From NCBI GenBank assembly GCA_028015205.1, contig CM051520.1, positions 63,372,694 to 63,436,693 on the forward strand: a stretch of 64,000 nt of DNA, in the 5' to 3' direction. The notes beneath the pieces are model-generated. The model had not been told where the DNA came from. It searched no databases and was given only the letters and a program-made list of their open reading frames with translations. Made by a program: the position numbers and the translations under genes. How positions within the stretch are numbered: position 1 is the stretch's first letter; every line of letters begins with the position of its first letter. Shown here in pieces: positions 1 through 12,100 of this stretch. This stretch comes from Mytilisepta virgata (taxonomy: Eukaryota > Mollusca > Bivalvia > Mytilida > Mytilidae).

Positions 1-117
1 TGTCGTGTTTATTTCTTTGTTTATCCATACGTATTAGACTATATATCTTCAGTTAGATTTCACGTCCTTCTGGAATTGACAACTCACCAGACTTGACACT
101 TCACTCTCTTTTACCCA

Positions 118-290
118 CTGGCAATGTGACGGGTGCCGTTAACGGAGCAGGACATGCTTATCCTACCGGGGGACCTGATGTCACTGCTGCTTTTAAACGG
201 AAGTTCACATTGCTAATGCTTTAGTTTCTGTGCTGTCTTGTTGTATTTGTGTATTAAGTCCTTTTTTGAAAAAAATCAGTCCTTTAGATT
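118..290 (+). repeat. Dispersed repeat, copy 1 of 3
   Basis: A segment beginning near GACGGGTGCCGTTAACGGAG and continuing with GCAGGACATGCTTATCCT resembles two other places in the window: 9505-9580 and 20590-20735. All three share the order 'ACGGGTACC ... GGAGCAGGAACTGCT ... ATCC ... TTCACT', with diverged bases. I remember this as a common mussel interspersed repeat that carries GAGCAGGATCTGCTTACCCT, but I could not check it. No coding capacity is evident. Confidence 0.6.
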
Positions 291-720
291 TCTTATTTTT
301 ATTTTATTGCAGATAAGTATGGCTTTGAATAAACTGTTTTCATCAATCGATTTCTCTATGCTTTCATGATCTTATTAGGATTATTTTATTTTTCTTATGA
401 AATTTTAGGATCAAATTACATTTGTGAAATGAAAACAAGTACTGGTTATGTGTAACGATGATGTTAATCTCGGATTAAATCTTGTAGATTATTATTACGT
501 TTGATATTTCACTTTTGATGTTTCCAATATATAATAACAAAATGTATCATTAACGCTTGATATCAAATATTGGAATTACCTAGAAACATAAATATAGTTG
601 TATGTGTAGGCAGTAATAACGTCAGTGTTTACAGGCTAAGGCCACCAGGGCTTTCATTGTTATATCAATGTTATGCCACAGTGAACTTAATAGGTTTTCC
701 CCTTTTTTTCCTTTAAAAAA

Positions 721-1239
721 AAGGAATATAAATGAAATTGTAGAGCAATTAAAGACATAGAACGACTAAAAGATATAAAATAAAAGACAAACGCCGAACA
801 AAACTAAATGCAAAATAAAAATAAAACAGAAAACTTTTAAAATTAGGGCATTTTTAACTTTTAACCTTATCTATTTTGTTTTTATTTTGAATTCAGTTTT
901 GTTCAGCTTTAGTCTTTTATACCTGGGGGACTCGGTGGCCGATTGGTCTAGGTAGTTCGTCATGACTACTAGTGATCACTAGCATGTCAACGCTGAGGTT
1001 ACCGGTGGCGGGGTGCGTTCGACTCCGATCTTAATTGACAAGGATTGCCAATTTTCCTACCGAAGGGCGGTGGTTCCCTCCGGGTACTACGGCTTCCTCC
1101 ACCAATAAAAACTGGCCGTCGCAAAACAGCCAAATGTGCTGAAAACGGCGTAAAACCTCAACTAAAACAAACGAAACTTTTATACCTTTCAGTCGTTCTA
1201 TGCCCTTTTAATGGCTCATAAATTCAATTTATATTCCTT
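721..1239. mobile_element. Fold-back MITE split by a SINE insertion
   Basis: The left arm starts AAGGAATATAAAT at 721 and the right arm ends ATTTATATTCCTT at 1239. Inward, both arms continue as inverted copies: CATAGAACGACTAAAAGATA on the left matches the reverse complement of the right arm around 1183-1206, and GAACAAAACT-AAT-CAAAATAAAAA follows. The right arm is interrupted at 914-1187 by a tRNA-derived SINE. Removing the SINE and one duplication copy leaves an element of about 245 bp with two long inverted arms, typical of a palindromic MITE. No clear target duplication was seen outside the arms, so the superfamily is not assigned. Confidence 0.75.
914..1187 (+). mobile_element. tRNA-derived SINE with 11-bp target-site duplication
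   Basis: The body (about 925-1176) starts with a tRNA-like head. It has an A-box-like GGTGGCCGATTGGTCTAGG at about 934-952 and a B-box-like GTGCGTTCGACTCCGATC at about 1014-1031. A conserved central domain follows (CCGAAGGGCGGTGGTTCCCTC and CCGGGTACTACGG), then a tail of AACTAAAACAAACGAAA. It is flanked by a perfect duplication CTTTTATACCT at 914-924 and 1177-1187. The head resembles a Ser/Leu-class tRNA. The same family occurs in reverse at 25956-26246. Confidence 0.9.
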
Positions 1240-1736
1240 GTATTTTGTTGCCGTATGAGCTGTTTCGCAAGTTGAACATAAATACTTTATTTTCCTATTC
1301 TAGACACCCCTCTGATTTGAAGAATTTAAAATAATCAGATAGTTTCTTGTTTTGTGGTCTGATTTTGTAACTCTTCTGGTTTTTAGTACTTGTATTTTAA
1401 AAAGTAAAAAAGAAGAAATAAAAAGAAAAGAAAATCAACAGCATATTTCGATCCAAATTTTGGGTAACTGATATTTCAAAATAAAAGCTCAATGAAATGA
1501 AATTATATTATTATTTGCCTATATTGTTCCAATATCCATCTAGTTTCACATTATAACAATTAGCTGATTTCGTTTTATTTTGTAACTTTCCTTAAATAGC
1601 AAAACACAATATGTCGTGTGTATTTAAAAACGTTTCTTGGTATTTTAATGTCCATATACATGTATATGAACAGGCCCACTGAAAACTATTGCCATTTTTA
1701 TTTTCTATAAATTAATATGTCACTAAAATTAGATAC

Positions 1737-1930
1737 CTGACGTAATACTGATGTGAATGCATGAAAAGATGACAAATCTAAAATAATCTTTTTATCTTCT
1801 GCTGTATTCATTCTGTCTAACGTGCGTAAATCCTCGTGCGCGTGGTCAACATTTTTAAGTTTTCTGTAAGTAAACCGGATTTCTCTATACGCCGGCATTG
1901 AACCAAATATTTCTTGCAATCGTTGTAACC
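1737..1930 (-). CDS. Ionotropic glutamate receptor, amino-terminal domain exon (third recognised exon)
   Basis: This is an internal exon of a ligand-gated cation channel subunit for glutamate at the plasma membrane. It encodes 64 codons after a 2-nt split codon: LQRLQEIFGSMPAYREIRF, then TYRKLKNVDHAHEDLRTLD, then MNTAEDKKIILDLSS, ending SVLRQ. This matches the part of AMPA/kainate amino-terminal domains after the YLYDS-EG motif: the helix around 'LQ-', the 'R--DLD' segment and the 'K-IILDL' strand. The acceptor is TATTGTTACAG before 1930 and the donor is GTATCT after 1737, giving phase 1 in and phase 0 out. The first two bases complete a Gly codon with the last base of exon 13819-14070, so the join is exact. 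The subfamily (AMPA versus kainate) is inferred only. Nothing is broken in this exon. Confidence 0.9.
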
Positions 1931-4900
1931 CTGTAACAATAAAGGAGATCCATTATTAATTCTTGTGAAGCAATTTTTTTTGTAAGTTAAAATTTCCACC
2001 CAGTTTCAAACGACTACTTGTGGTGTAATCATGATGGAATGGGTCGTTACTCATTATTACAGTCCAGACGATAAACTGAGTCTATCGCGAAATAACATTT
2101 AGGCAAACTTCTCATATAGCAGTATAAATATAGAGTAAGAATTTTTTTAAGCAAACCTGAAAAGGAATAAGACATTTCTAGTGATAAAATCAACATGAGA
2201 TGGTAATTTAAGTCATTGTTGTCAAAATTGGTAGTATCCTTATTTGCATTACAATTTCATATTACTATTGGTAACTGATATATCTAAAATTTCTCAAAAC
2301 CGATAATAAAAGAAAGCTTAGATAAAAGCACCACACCACCACCAACAACAAACAATAAACAAACAAATTCAAACAAGAAAACCAATACAAAAAATAACAA
2401 AATAAAAAACGTATATATATTAAATTTGTCATCAATCGTAAGACTGTTGTAAGCAAACGGTTCAAATATATACATATATATAGCGATGATTAATGGTTAT
2501 TACAATCATCACCTCGTACGGTTTTCATTGCATAAGACTATTTTATTCATTCCACACTATCGAAGGCCTAGAAAAGCAATTACTGTAAATAAGTCTAAAT
2601 CTGATCTTTAATAAAAGCCAATAAGAGAGAAAAAGACGTTTGTGTTGGTAAAATAGAAGAAAATAGGATTAAATGTAAATGTGTCATCATCTCTACGAAT
2701 ACCGAAGGAGACATTGTAATTGTATCATCGAAACGATCTGATTTGTGGCGTCCGTAGAAATTAGTTCTGGTGACAATTGCTTCCTATCTAACCGTTATTG
2801 TATCTTATCACTTGGAAGGTGTTCATTAGATAACGGAGAAGAGGATTTTATCACAACAAATGTCTTAATCGTTTAGTCAGCTGAAAAATATAAGGCAATT
2901 ATTTAAAATAAAAAAAAGGGGGAAAAACGACGACAACAATACACAAATGCAAAGGGGTAAGGCTACGTCCCCAATATTTTTTCACTCCTAACTTTTAATT
3001 GAATTAATAGAAATTTAATGCTTAATAATCATTTTAAAATAAGCACATTTTACAAAAGAAAAGAAAAAAAAAAAGGCGATTTGGGTCGACTGCCAAGTAA
3101 TTTTGTATCATATTTCGGGATATTCCATAAAACAAAGAACCTAGACTTTTCTACTTTCACATAAAAGGAACTATATTTTCGAACTTACGTAAACAATTCG
3201 ATTGGTTTTGAGTGTCGTTTGCTTTAAATAACTATCTTGCTTTAACAAAATGTACACATTATTAATGACACTCTAGAATGGATATGTTTTCTTAGATAAA
3301 AATAAAAAAATGACGTCCAAGTTTTCCTAGATTACACGTGCAAACAAAAAAAAATAATAATAATTTAAAAATATTTGAAATATGTCAATTACGTGGATTA
3401 AGTAGAACAATTGTACAAAAAAAAAACAAAAAACCAAAGCCGTTCACGAGTAGGACTAGGTTAATTTTCATATTCAACTCCATCATTTTCCTAAATTTTT
3501 TCACATTCTTGAAATTAACCCCCTTTCGTACCGACACAGCAGACTGATATATAATAATCGTATATATGATATTATCGTATATTTAGTACTACATATAGGT
3601 TTTCTGTATATATGATATTGATTGAAGTGCATAGTCCATATCACCTATCGGACTGGTATGGGGCTCTCAGTGTGATACGGGGTGTGATATAAAAAAGCCA
3701 TGTAATATTCTGTATTTATTAACCCTGTCGAATGATCCTTTTTCGACATCATTGCCTAATTTATAAAGATGTACTTTTTCAAGGATGTCTTGACCGAAAA
3801 TTCAAAATTACGATTTAAATATCGGACGAATTGTTCCTTTTTGAACTAATATGAGATAACTTCATTAATGCTATCTTAAAAATGCTTCAATAATATACTT
3901 ATTTTGATTCGACAATTAATATAAAAATTGAGTCGATATCATGGTGCAATTATCAAGACTTCTATCAATACAATCTTAACCATCAGAAGTACTAAATGAA
4001 CCGCAAACAATGCCATTTTTTTCAATGAAACATAGATTTGATTCTGATTGAATCCAATAAGATGACAAAAGATAACCATGCCTACACGGTTGGGAAAAAA
4101 GGGATTTAAAGTCGATTTATCATTGTCCGAGTGAATCCGACTTTAGTCTAGATAATTGTATCAGCGAAATGATCTGATTTCTCATACCCTTAGCAATTAG
4201 TTATGGTGCCAGTTCTTTGCTTAGTAAGTCTTATCTTGTCGTATCACCATGGAACTGTTTATTAAATAATATCGACTAGGAAAGTTATCAATCTTGGTGT
4301 CAAATAAGGTCTATTACGTTCTTGGCGTTTAATACTCAAATACGGAAAATAGTAGATTCTACGATGTTTATCGGATAAGATGTTCTTCATACATTTGTAG
4401 ACTCTACATCAGATTACTGGGTAAATTGAATGACTATTTTCATTGTTAACCAGAAACAAGGCAAATGTTTATGCTCGGTAAACAGCCTTAAAAACAGATT
4501 ATTCCACATTCTAGTTACTACTTTTTCAGATTAAAATAATACAACTATTTAAGACCCCCCCCCCCCCCCCCCACACACACAAAAAAAAAAGAAGATGAAA
4601 TTAGAAATAAAAAGCAGAACAAGATGAAATACAAATTGTAGGAAGAAATTACATGAAATTTAAGGCACCAGCAAAAGGCTACAACGATGAAATAGAGCAT
4701 TAACAATAGACAGAAGAAACTATGAATCCACACAGGTATTTCATATTTTGTCTGAAACCATCATTGTGTTTTGTTTCCTTATTCTTAATAAAACTTAGTT
4801 TTGGACATTTCGGCAATAGTCCATAGCATACTGCATTTGTACTGTGTCTGAAAAGATACAAATTTAACCTGTCTTGATTGGGTTAAAATGAATCAGATAT

Positions 4901-5587
4901 AGCTTATTTTGGTCTTGCTACTTGTATCCTTATTTCGTCTAAAATTCAAAGATTGTAAAATCATGGAATGAATAGCTGTTTGGTATCAAATAGCAGTTTA
5001 CAAGTTCAAAAAAGAAGCTTTGATAAATATCGCTATTTTCTGCACATCCTAAAATATGTTAGTGTATGAACGGATGCATAGTTATACAAATACATCCGTG
5101 AATAACACATTTTTTATTATCATATTTATAGTGTTAAGAAAGTATCAGATTATATGGGGAGCGGTTATTGTTAAGTTTACTTCTGCTGATAAGAAAATAA
5201 AATGTATTTTTTTATTAAATATTCCTTGTGATAATAACATATTGCAATTAATAATTTTCTGTTTATACTGAAGAAGACAATTATAGATTGAAATGGATTT
5301 CTAAGAATTTGTATAAAAAATATTGAATTGCTGACAACTTAATTAACAATACAGACGAAATGAAAGGAAGCATGAACAGACATTTGTATTTCCTTATTAA
5401 GAGGCTTTGCCAAGGACAAGCAAATTGGAAATACAATAAAGGAAGCCCTGTATGAAATAAGAGATATTGTATTTATTCTGTTTACACTTTAAAGCGTATA
5501 GAAATGATATTATTTTCTAATGAAAAGCACAAAACCATAACTTTACTACAGACAATGCTGAAATTGCAATTAACGTTTTCATTATTG
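1931..5587. other. Intron sequence, no gene seen
   Basis: This is intron between receptor exons C and B. Apart from a homopolymer block at 4555-4590 and an ATATC/GATAT-rich stretch at about 3545-3720, I see only AT-rich unique-looking sequence. The short ORFs are low in complexity and lack recognisable motifs. Confidence 0.5.
4555..4590. repeat. C18 homopolymer followed by (AC)n and A10
   Basis: Eighteen consecutive cytosines (4555-4572) run directly into a short AC repeat and then ten adenines. It is a compound low-complexity tract and the longest C run in the window. The ORF across it is an artefact giving poly-Gly. Confidence 0.9.
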
Positions 5588-5935
5588 TTATAGTCGCACT
5601 TCCGAATGAACGTTCGGGTATATTGTCGTTGTGGTCGTCCGTCCGTCCGTCACACTTTCTTGATTGTGATATATTTCTGAGAGGGTTATTTGTTACAGAT
5701 GCAAACTGTAATGCTAAGCATGCTTTTATTTTGCATTTTGAGGATTTAAAGGGCCAAAAAGGGAAAAGAGTTAGAATACAGTAAAAGTGGGTTGTGATAT
5801 ATCTCTGGAAAGGTTATTTGTTACAGATGCAAACTGTAATGCAATGGAAACTGAAAATTTTAAAAATGTTTGTTTACAAATATATGTTGGGTGCGGGTAT
5901 AGCTGTGGTTTCGACAGCCCCTACCTATAGTTTTA
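5588..5935 (+). mobile_element. HINE/pearl-like short element with microsatellite and duplicated core
   Basis: The order is a start near TTATAGTCGCACTTCCGAAT, then a CCGT microsatellite (about 5636-5651), then two copies of a core of about 51 bp. The core reads TTGTGATATAT-TCTG-GAGGG, then TTATTTGTTACAGATGCAAA, then CTGTAATGC, at 5664-5714 and 5792-5842. Near the end is a small hairpin, GCTGT...ACAGC (5902-5918), followed by CCCTACCTATAGTTTT. Microsatellite plus tandem core plus 3' hairpin is the architecture described for bivalve pearl elements and Helentron-associated HINEs. The family assignment is inference. Confidence 0.6.
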
Positions 5936-7090
5936 CTTAACTACACGAGCGTAGTTTATAACAAGTAATAGCTTTTCTAAAAAGCTAGCCGTCTCTTAGC
6001 TTTTTATTAATAAAGAGTAATATGTTTATGTATTATTAAATGTTCGTAATGTCATCACATTAAACTTTCCCTTATTATATGTATTATTATCACGGATTAT
6101 TACTACCTTTCAATAGACATATTACTACATAGTTTTTTTTTTTTTTTAATCTGTTTTCATGGCTTTTTTGGGCTGCCTTTTTTTACTGAAGAATATTCAA
6201 AGATTCTAATTTTTTATACTTGATTTTTTTTTAAATCGCCATACAGATATATGTAATAGCCTTTTATCTTAAGAGTTAACTTCCGAAACGTAAGGATTGA
6301 CATTTGACGATATCTCTGACAATATTTATGTTGTGAAATGTATGATTGTGGTAAAATTTGTAAAATTTAACAATCATACATGTAAATACAATAAGGCTAT
6401 TAATACAAAGTACAAAGACTAACCAATTACTACGACCTGACTAGGGACGGGCACAGGAGACATGTGGTGGTTACTTGAAGGTATTTAGTACATTAGGAAG
6501 ATTATAAGTGATATTTGTATTTCTAATTGTCTTAATTCATGAAGTTTAATTTGTTTCTGACTTTTGTTTAAATAAACCGATGGAGCAGTCGGAAATGACA
6601 GCTAATCCCCTTGGCCCGTTAGTTTGTAATAGGAAATACACATAATGTAATATTTAGAATCTTAGCAGTGGACCTTATTGCAAAACATATCCAGAATAAA
6701 TAAATGAATTGTCAATATGTATTCAGTCAATTTGTCTCTAAATAGACCGCTATTTTTCTGTTAATAGAATGAAGATATACAGGTACGACAGTGTGAAACA
6801 CGCTTTTTAAAGCAACAAACCAAACTAAAAGCGCCAAATGAAGTTCTGTGTTTTATTAGACACCCAGCGATAAGTTTAAATCTTTACTATGGTAAACTGA
6901 ATAAATATTGTATGTTGTACAGCCCGTGACGATTTTCCCTAGTTTAGGTGATGCTATCCCGTATTCATGTACGGAGTTCCGTCCGCAGATCAGCTATTCC
7001 AGTTGACTGAGGCCGTTGATCATGCATGCGTCCATCTCCTGATATTGGGACGACCAATCAGGAGACTTATTCTGGTCCTTTTTAACAACT
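5936..7090. other. Intron sequence, no gene seen
   Basis: AT-rich sequence with T runs around 6130 and 6225. At about 7036-7063 an inverted repeat CTCCTGAT...ATCAGGAG is visible. No coding exon or known repeat was recognised. Confidence 0.4.
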
Positions 7091-7111
7091 GGTTTAGCTT
7101 TTGATTGCTTA

Positions 7112-7200
7112 TCCCGTCTCGCATGCGAGACGGGAATAACGAGTAGTCCATGATCATTTTCTATCTAAACACTACAAACTGATAAATAATACTCGTTATT
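7112..7200. repeat. Perfect 24-bp GC-rich palindrome with an adjoining inverted repeat
   Basis: Bases 7112-7135 are a perfect palindrome whose left half is TCCCGTCTCGCA. It is unusually GC-rich for this region. Directly next to it, AATAACGAGTA (7135-7145) is the reverse complement of TACTCGTTATT (7190-7200). Together they look like the core and one end of a decayed fold-back element. Confidence 0.8.
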
Positions 7201-7470
7201 GACATCGAAGTACAAGAGGGCATCATAAAATTGTACTGTAACAAATGTATAAGATTAGGAAATTTAGCAAAATAAAGACTATCTTATTCATCTTTAATGT
7301 GTCCTTGAAAGGTTTTGGTTCTACCCTTTGAGTTCATTTTGAACTACAATTTTTTGGATTGTTTTTTTCCTGGATTTTGACCGTTCAATTTTGGCTCTGA
7401 GATATAAATTGTTTAAAAAATATAGTTCATCAGAAAAGAATGATTATTCTTCCGAAAGTAGGCTATTTCC

Positions 7471-7517
7471 ATGACAGACAGCCCCTACAGACAAGGTTCA
7501 GTTGGGCTGTCTGTCAT
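7471..7517. repeat. Perfect 14-bp stem-loop
   Basis: ATGACAGACAGCCC at 7471-7484 and its exact reverse complement GGGCTGTCTGTCAT at 7504-7517 enclose a 19-nt loop. It could be the terminus of a small element or a transcribed hairpin; nothing coding surrounds it. Confidence 0.8.
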
Positions 7518-7653
7518 AGGTTGATATTCACAGTACAGATGTATTGGGATTGTCAATAAATCCTTTGATCTCACACTTACAAATCATCGAGGATTGTCAT
7601 TTTCTGATGCAGTCTAATATATACATTGTAATGGTGTATTTGACCGGAAGAAA

Positions 7654-7822
7654 TAGGTTCTTACACACGTCGCTGTTGAAGATCTGTGATTTCTTCCATT
7701 CGTGTGAGAAATTCTAAGTGATTTAACTAGTTCCGCTGCGCTTCACTCGTGTAAAAAAGGGGGATTTCTCACACTGGCGGAAGAAATCTGATATCTTTAA
7801 CAGCGGTGAGTGTAAGAACCTA
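7654..7822. mobile_element. Fold-back MITE, about 169 bp
   Basis: The left arm TAGGTTCTTACACACGTCGC, continuing TGTTGAAGATCTGTGATTTC and TTCC...GTGTGAGAAAT, matches the reverse complement of the right arm over about 60 bp. The right arm ends GTAAGAACCTA at 7822. The loop region holds TTCCGCTGCGCTTCACTCG, a motif resembling loops of other fold-back elements in this window. There is no coding capacity. Confidence 0.8.
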
Positions 7823-9001
7823 CATATTTGTGTAGTATTATTGCCACACTGTTTTCAGTGTTGAACTGAACATAGGAAAATTTGCACTAAAATTAAAATT
7901 CAATTCCGAAAGCTTTAATTTTACAAATCGCAACTGTTCTCAAGAAAGAAATAGAGAAAAAAAAACAAAAACAAAATGAGTATTAAATGATTTTTAAAGT
8001 GTCACAAAGGAAAACATTATAAATATAAATTCCGACATTTTTGCCATAACATTTTTGGGGTTCTGAGAAGGATTTAAAATATTAATGACAGTTTCTCCTG
8101 TAAGTGTTCTTTTAATGTTTTTTTCTTTTAATTCTGTGTCAAAGCAAATGTATTTATCATGTTTATTCGACGGAGAACATTTTTTTAATAACGCTGTTGC
8201 AACATTAAAGCAGTTCCAAATTAAAAGTGTAAAAGTGTCCTTCGTCAGACTTTACACTTAACTGTCGTATTACGTTTCCATTTCTCAAGATTTCACGATA
8301 GATAATGGAGTATTCATAAGCATCTGTATATAAATACATAGATCAAAATAACGACGCACATGTAGCATTTATTGGTAAATGAGAAAAAGGCTTGTTTTAA
8401 TTCACTCTACATTTGCTTTGTTTTAGTATGAGTAGTTGATTTAGTCTTAAAGTCCCTTTCAAGATGAAGTGCAATGATAAAAAAGTACTGTTTTCTTGTT
8501 TTGGGTTTTGTTTTTGCATTATAGTATTCCAGAAAATAGTATCTCACATACATTAAACCAAAATCTTGTAATATATAGCTAATGTTAAACGACCCTCTGA
8601 ATAAGGTGTACATGGTGTACATCATGATTTGGTGTATACCAAGCTAGTATTTGTTCCTTCCTCTCAATTGTATGCAAAATATAATATTGATATTAAAAAT
8701 TGTATACAAATACAAGCACTTATATCCTATGATCCCACGAGTCAGTAAACGTGCTATATAATGTGTTTGTCTATTAGGTCTGGTGCCTATAGTATGTAAA
8801 TCTATCCTTATCTTGTCATATCATATAGATATATTTCACAGCATAACGTTGTTATGCAAAATTGATCGATATAAAATACATTAACTGAAATTTGGAATTG
8901 ACAGGAACTGTTCCCGTAGACCTGAAACTGTAGACATCCAATTTCACATGAAATATAAATTATTCATAGTTGGAACACTCTTTCGTTGGTTTTCATTTCA
9001 G
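7823..9001. other. Intron sequence, no gene seen
   Basis: AT-rich, with no convincing exon, repeat or RNA signal. The minus-strand ORF near 8407-8625 is low-complexity and unrecognised. Confidence 0.4.
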
Positions 9002-9124
9002 CCTATTACGGATTTGTTTATTTTAAGTGCTTGCTCATCCTTGAACGTAACACAATCACCGTGCAGATGTTATCAATTCTCTCACGTGCAACCAATGGAA
9101 TGTTGTCTCTTTAACGCCACTTCA
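9002..9124 (+). CDS. Candidate internal exon of a Cys-rich extracellular protein (unknown)
   Basis: An open frame of 41 codons lies between a strong acceptor (GGTTTTCATTTCAG ending at 9001) and a possible donor, GTACGT at 9125. It enters and leaves in phase 0. The translated segment includes SACSSLNVTQSPCRCYQ and then QPMECCLFNATS, with two N-glycosylation sequons (NVT, NAT) and a C-x-C ... C-C spacing loosely like an LRR N-terminal cap. It lies on the opposite strand inside a glutamate receptor intron. I do not recognise the protein. Chance is possible, and no partner exon was found. Confidence 0.25.
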
Positions 9125-12100
9125 GTACGTTTTCATATTTATCCTATTCTTGCTGACATTTCCGTAGTTATAATTTATTTGGTTTCTTTTTGTTTCTTTT
9201 ATTTTGTTGGTTTATTGGAACAGTAAAAACTTAGCCGTTTCTATTTTTGTAAATTTTATAATTTTCAAAATGTGTAATCGCTTCTTTAAAGATTTAGTTT
9301 ACAGATTAGGACTTTAATCTGATAGTGTGTACTGTTTAAATTAATGAAATCAGTATTAAATTAATACAGTTTAGTTGTAGTAAACTGTAGTCACAAGGTA
9401 CTTTTATTTATTTTTACAACTCGTATCATATTTAGCTTGATAACATACAACTGCAAAATAAAATGTCAATTGCACCTTACTACTACAGTGATAAATTTCT
9501 TCTACAACACGATAGGTACCGTGCAAGGACCAGGAACTGCTAATCCTCTCAGAGCATCAGGGTTCACTTATAAGTATTTATAGATTTCAGTTCATGATGT
9601 TTTGCACACACCCCTAACCCGAGTATTCTTGTCCATTTCAAATGTGAACAGGTTTCGGAAGATGATTTTTTAATATTTATTTCTAAAATTGTTGTCCAGT
9701 TTTTCAATAGTGCTTGAGGGCTTATTAAAGTAAATCCTAACAAAGTGGGTAAAAAGAAAAGGGCCAAAATGATATGCTAAATAAATATGATATATGTGAA
9801 AGTAGTCCTTGAATTTGACGTCTGCATCAATTTTCCGAACACTTAACGAATACGCAAAGTGCATGATTGAATTTCAGTGTTGTTCGGTCTAGTTGTAGTT
9901 CATTTGGTATTCTAATTTCGAGATTAATTATTCTGTGGATTACACTATAAGGTTGAAATTATGCACTAATAAAGTATTAGAGATTATTTTTTCAATTGAC
10001 TACCCGTCAGCATTTGCATAGCAAGGATGTTTGCGACCTCTATTATTACATCAACAAAAAATGGATAATAGTAAAGGTCAACAATTACATAACAATCAGT
10101 CAAAGCAACCCAACTGACAAACTTCCGGTCAAAAAATAACATAAAGGAGCACAAACATAAACACAACACAGGGTAAGGATAGTATGACTTGGTACAGACG
10201 TGAAGAGTGTTGGGGGTTAAACCGATTTTATGGGTACCGAAACTTCCCCCTTATCTATCCCGACCCTCTTGTACATTAAACACACTATACAGACCAATAC
10301 AATATCATTATCAACAAGGTTACCGATTGCTAGAACGAAATTACATTGGATGGTACATAAGTTAAATATCAGGGTTAGATTGTGCTCGTTTTAACTGTAA
10401 AACTTGCTAAGGCTCTCATAGCTGCAGGTCGGATACTAAACAAAACAGTCTGAAACAAAATTCCCATAAAGGATTTAACGCTATCTCGTCATAGATTTCA
10501 ATAGAAATCGACAGTATTCGTGAGACGCCAGTATGAATTTAAAGTCTTCTTAAAGTCATTGGAAAAAAGAGCAAGAATTTACAGAATTACACATAATTTC
10601 ATATTTGTAGCCCTTACTGTGAAAAGATCTTAAGTAACTACCAAGTTTTTGTGGGTTATTTGAGAGAATTTTGAATTTATTCACGATATTACAACATAAA
10701 CTAGGACGTGAAAGCTAAGTATTTAGCTAAAAGATGTTGATTATTACAAACTTTTTAAAATCATTGCGCAGCTTGTGAAATCTATAACCCTGTAATAAAA
10801 GTTTATTAGTAAAAGTATGGTTTCGTTCGTTAACATATTTTAGCCTTGAGCAAATCCATGCAAAACGTACAAGCTGTGACATGTACACTCCATACGAGGC
10901 ATGTTTCCGTCAGGAAAGGGGAAGGTCGTAATTGGAAAATTAAAATCGACCCTTTTATCATACATTTTAGAAATTATCTCTCAATTGTCGATATTTGCAG
11001 TAAGATCTAAAAAAGAACAGCATCATTTTGCAATTCTGATTAGCTCTATTCAAATGTACGTCACTCTTTCACTTTGCATGTCAAAGACCAATATTTCCTT
11101 TCACTCAGATATCATGCTATTCCATTACCCAAAGTGTAACGAGTTCAATGTTTTTAGTAGACGAATGACAAAAGATTAATAAAAGTGCACGAATTACATT
11201 TAAGTAAAAGTTTTACTATTCTTTACATAATATAATTAAATGTTATTATAAAAGTTTTTATTTGTATTACCGTGACATTTTGCTCGGGACCGATATCAGT
11301 CGAGGGCTGATAACAAGTCCAATATAAAAAAAACCATGTATTAATCTGTTTATCACATGTTGTGCCACTGCCAAGAAATACTTTTAATGCTGAATTCGAT
11401 TTTCCTGTCTTCAAGCAAGACTCTCAGGTTTTGAACAACACTGATGTGGTGACTGAATATAAAGTGCACATTCACAGTGCTACAGCTAGTAAACAGTTAT
11501 TTCTTTCACTTTAAGTATATAAATGCAACTTAAGTTTCTGTGCTTTCCCCGAGATCTACAAAAAGTCCCTGTTGGAAACTTCTAAGAACATTTATGCACG
11601 GTTGATTTACCGTAAATAATGATCAGACGATAATTTACAGCTGAGCGGAAGTGACGTCGATAAGGCTAACGAGAGGGCAGATAACATGGGCAAATTGCAT
11701 GCTTTAAATTATGCTTTTATTACATATATATGCAAAATCGGCTTTATTTCAATAAAATATGTGACAATAAACACTACACATTTCTTACGTGTCATCCCTG
11801 CATTTTTAAGATTTATAAATGTAGTATATTATTTGTATTGTCATACTCTGTGTGTAGATATACAATAAGGTTTTAGAATCAGTTAGATTTTTAAAAACTT
11901 GAGCCCCAAGGGGTCGAGTTTTGTAATTGTGAATTCAAGCTTGTGCCACTTACATTCGTCGTTCATTTTTAACTGTGTAAATATTATTTCTATATATTAT
12001 TGCCACACACTGTATATAAATGCTTTATATGCGTGTATAAGATGGGTTAACTGGTTTTCGTCGCAACTTTACGTGTCCTGTAACAATGAAAATGACTTAT

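Larger units (their letters stand above)
1..1736. other. Intronic sequence downstream of glutamate receptor exon C
   Basis: This stretch follows the 3' splice donor of the minus-strand receptor exon and should be intron. It holds a dispersed repeat at about 118-290 and an interrupted fold-back element at 721-1239 (both listed separately). Bases 300-720 and 1240-1736 are AT-rich and I see no coding or structural signal in them. The next receptor exon is not present before base 1. Confidence 0.6.

Noticed and set aside
925..1040. Possible tRNA gene (A and B boxes)
   Set aside because: The boxes belong to a SINE with an 11-bp duplication, and the cloverleaf arms are not intact. The same applies at 26090-26234 and 35210-35311.
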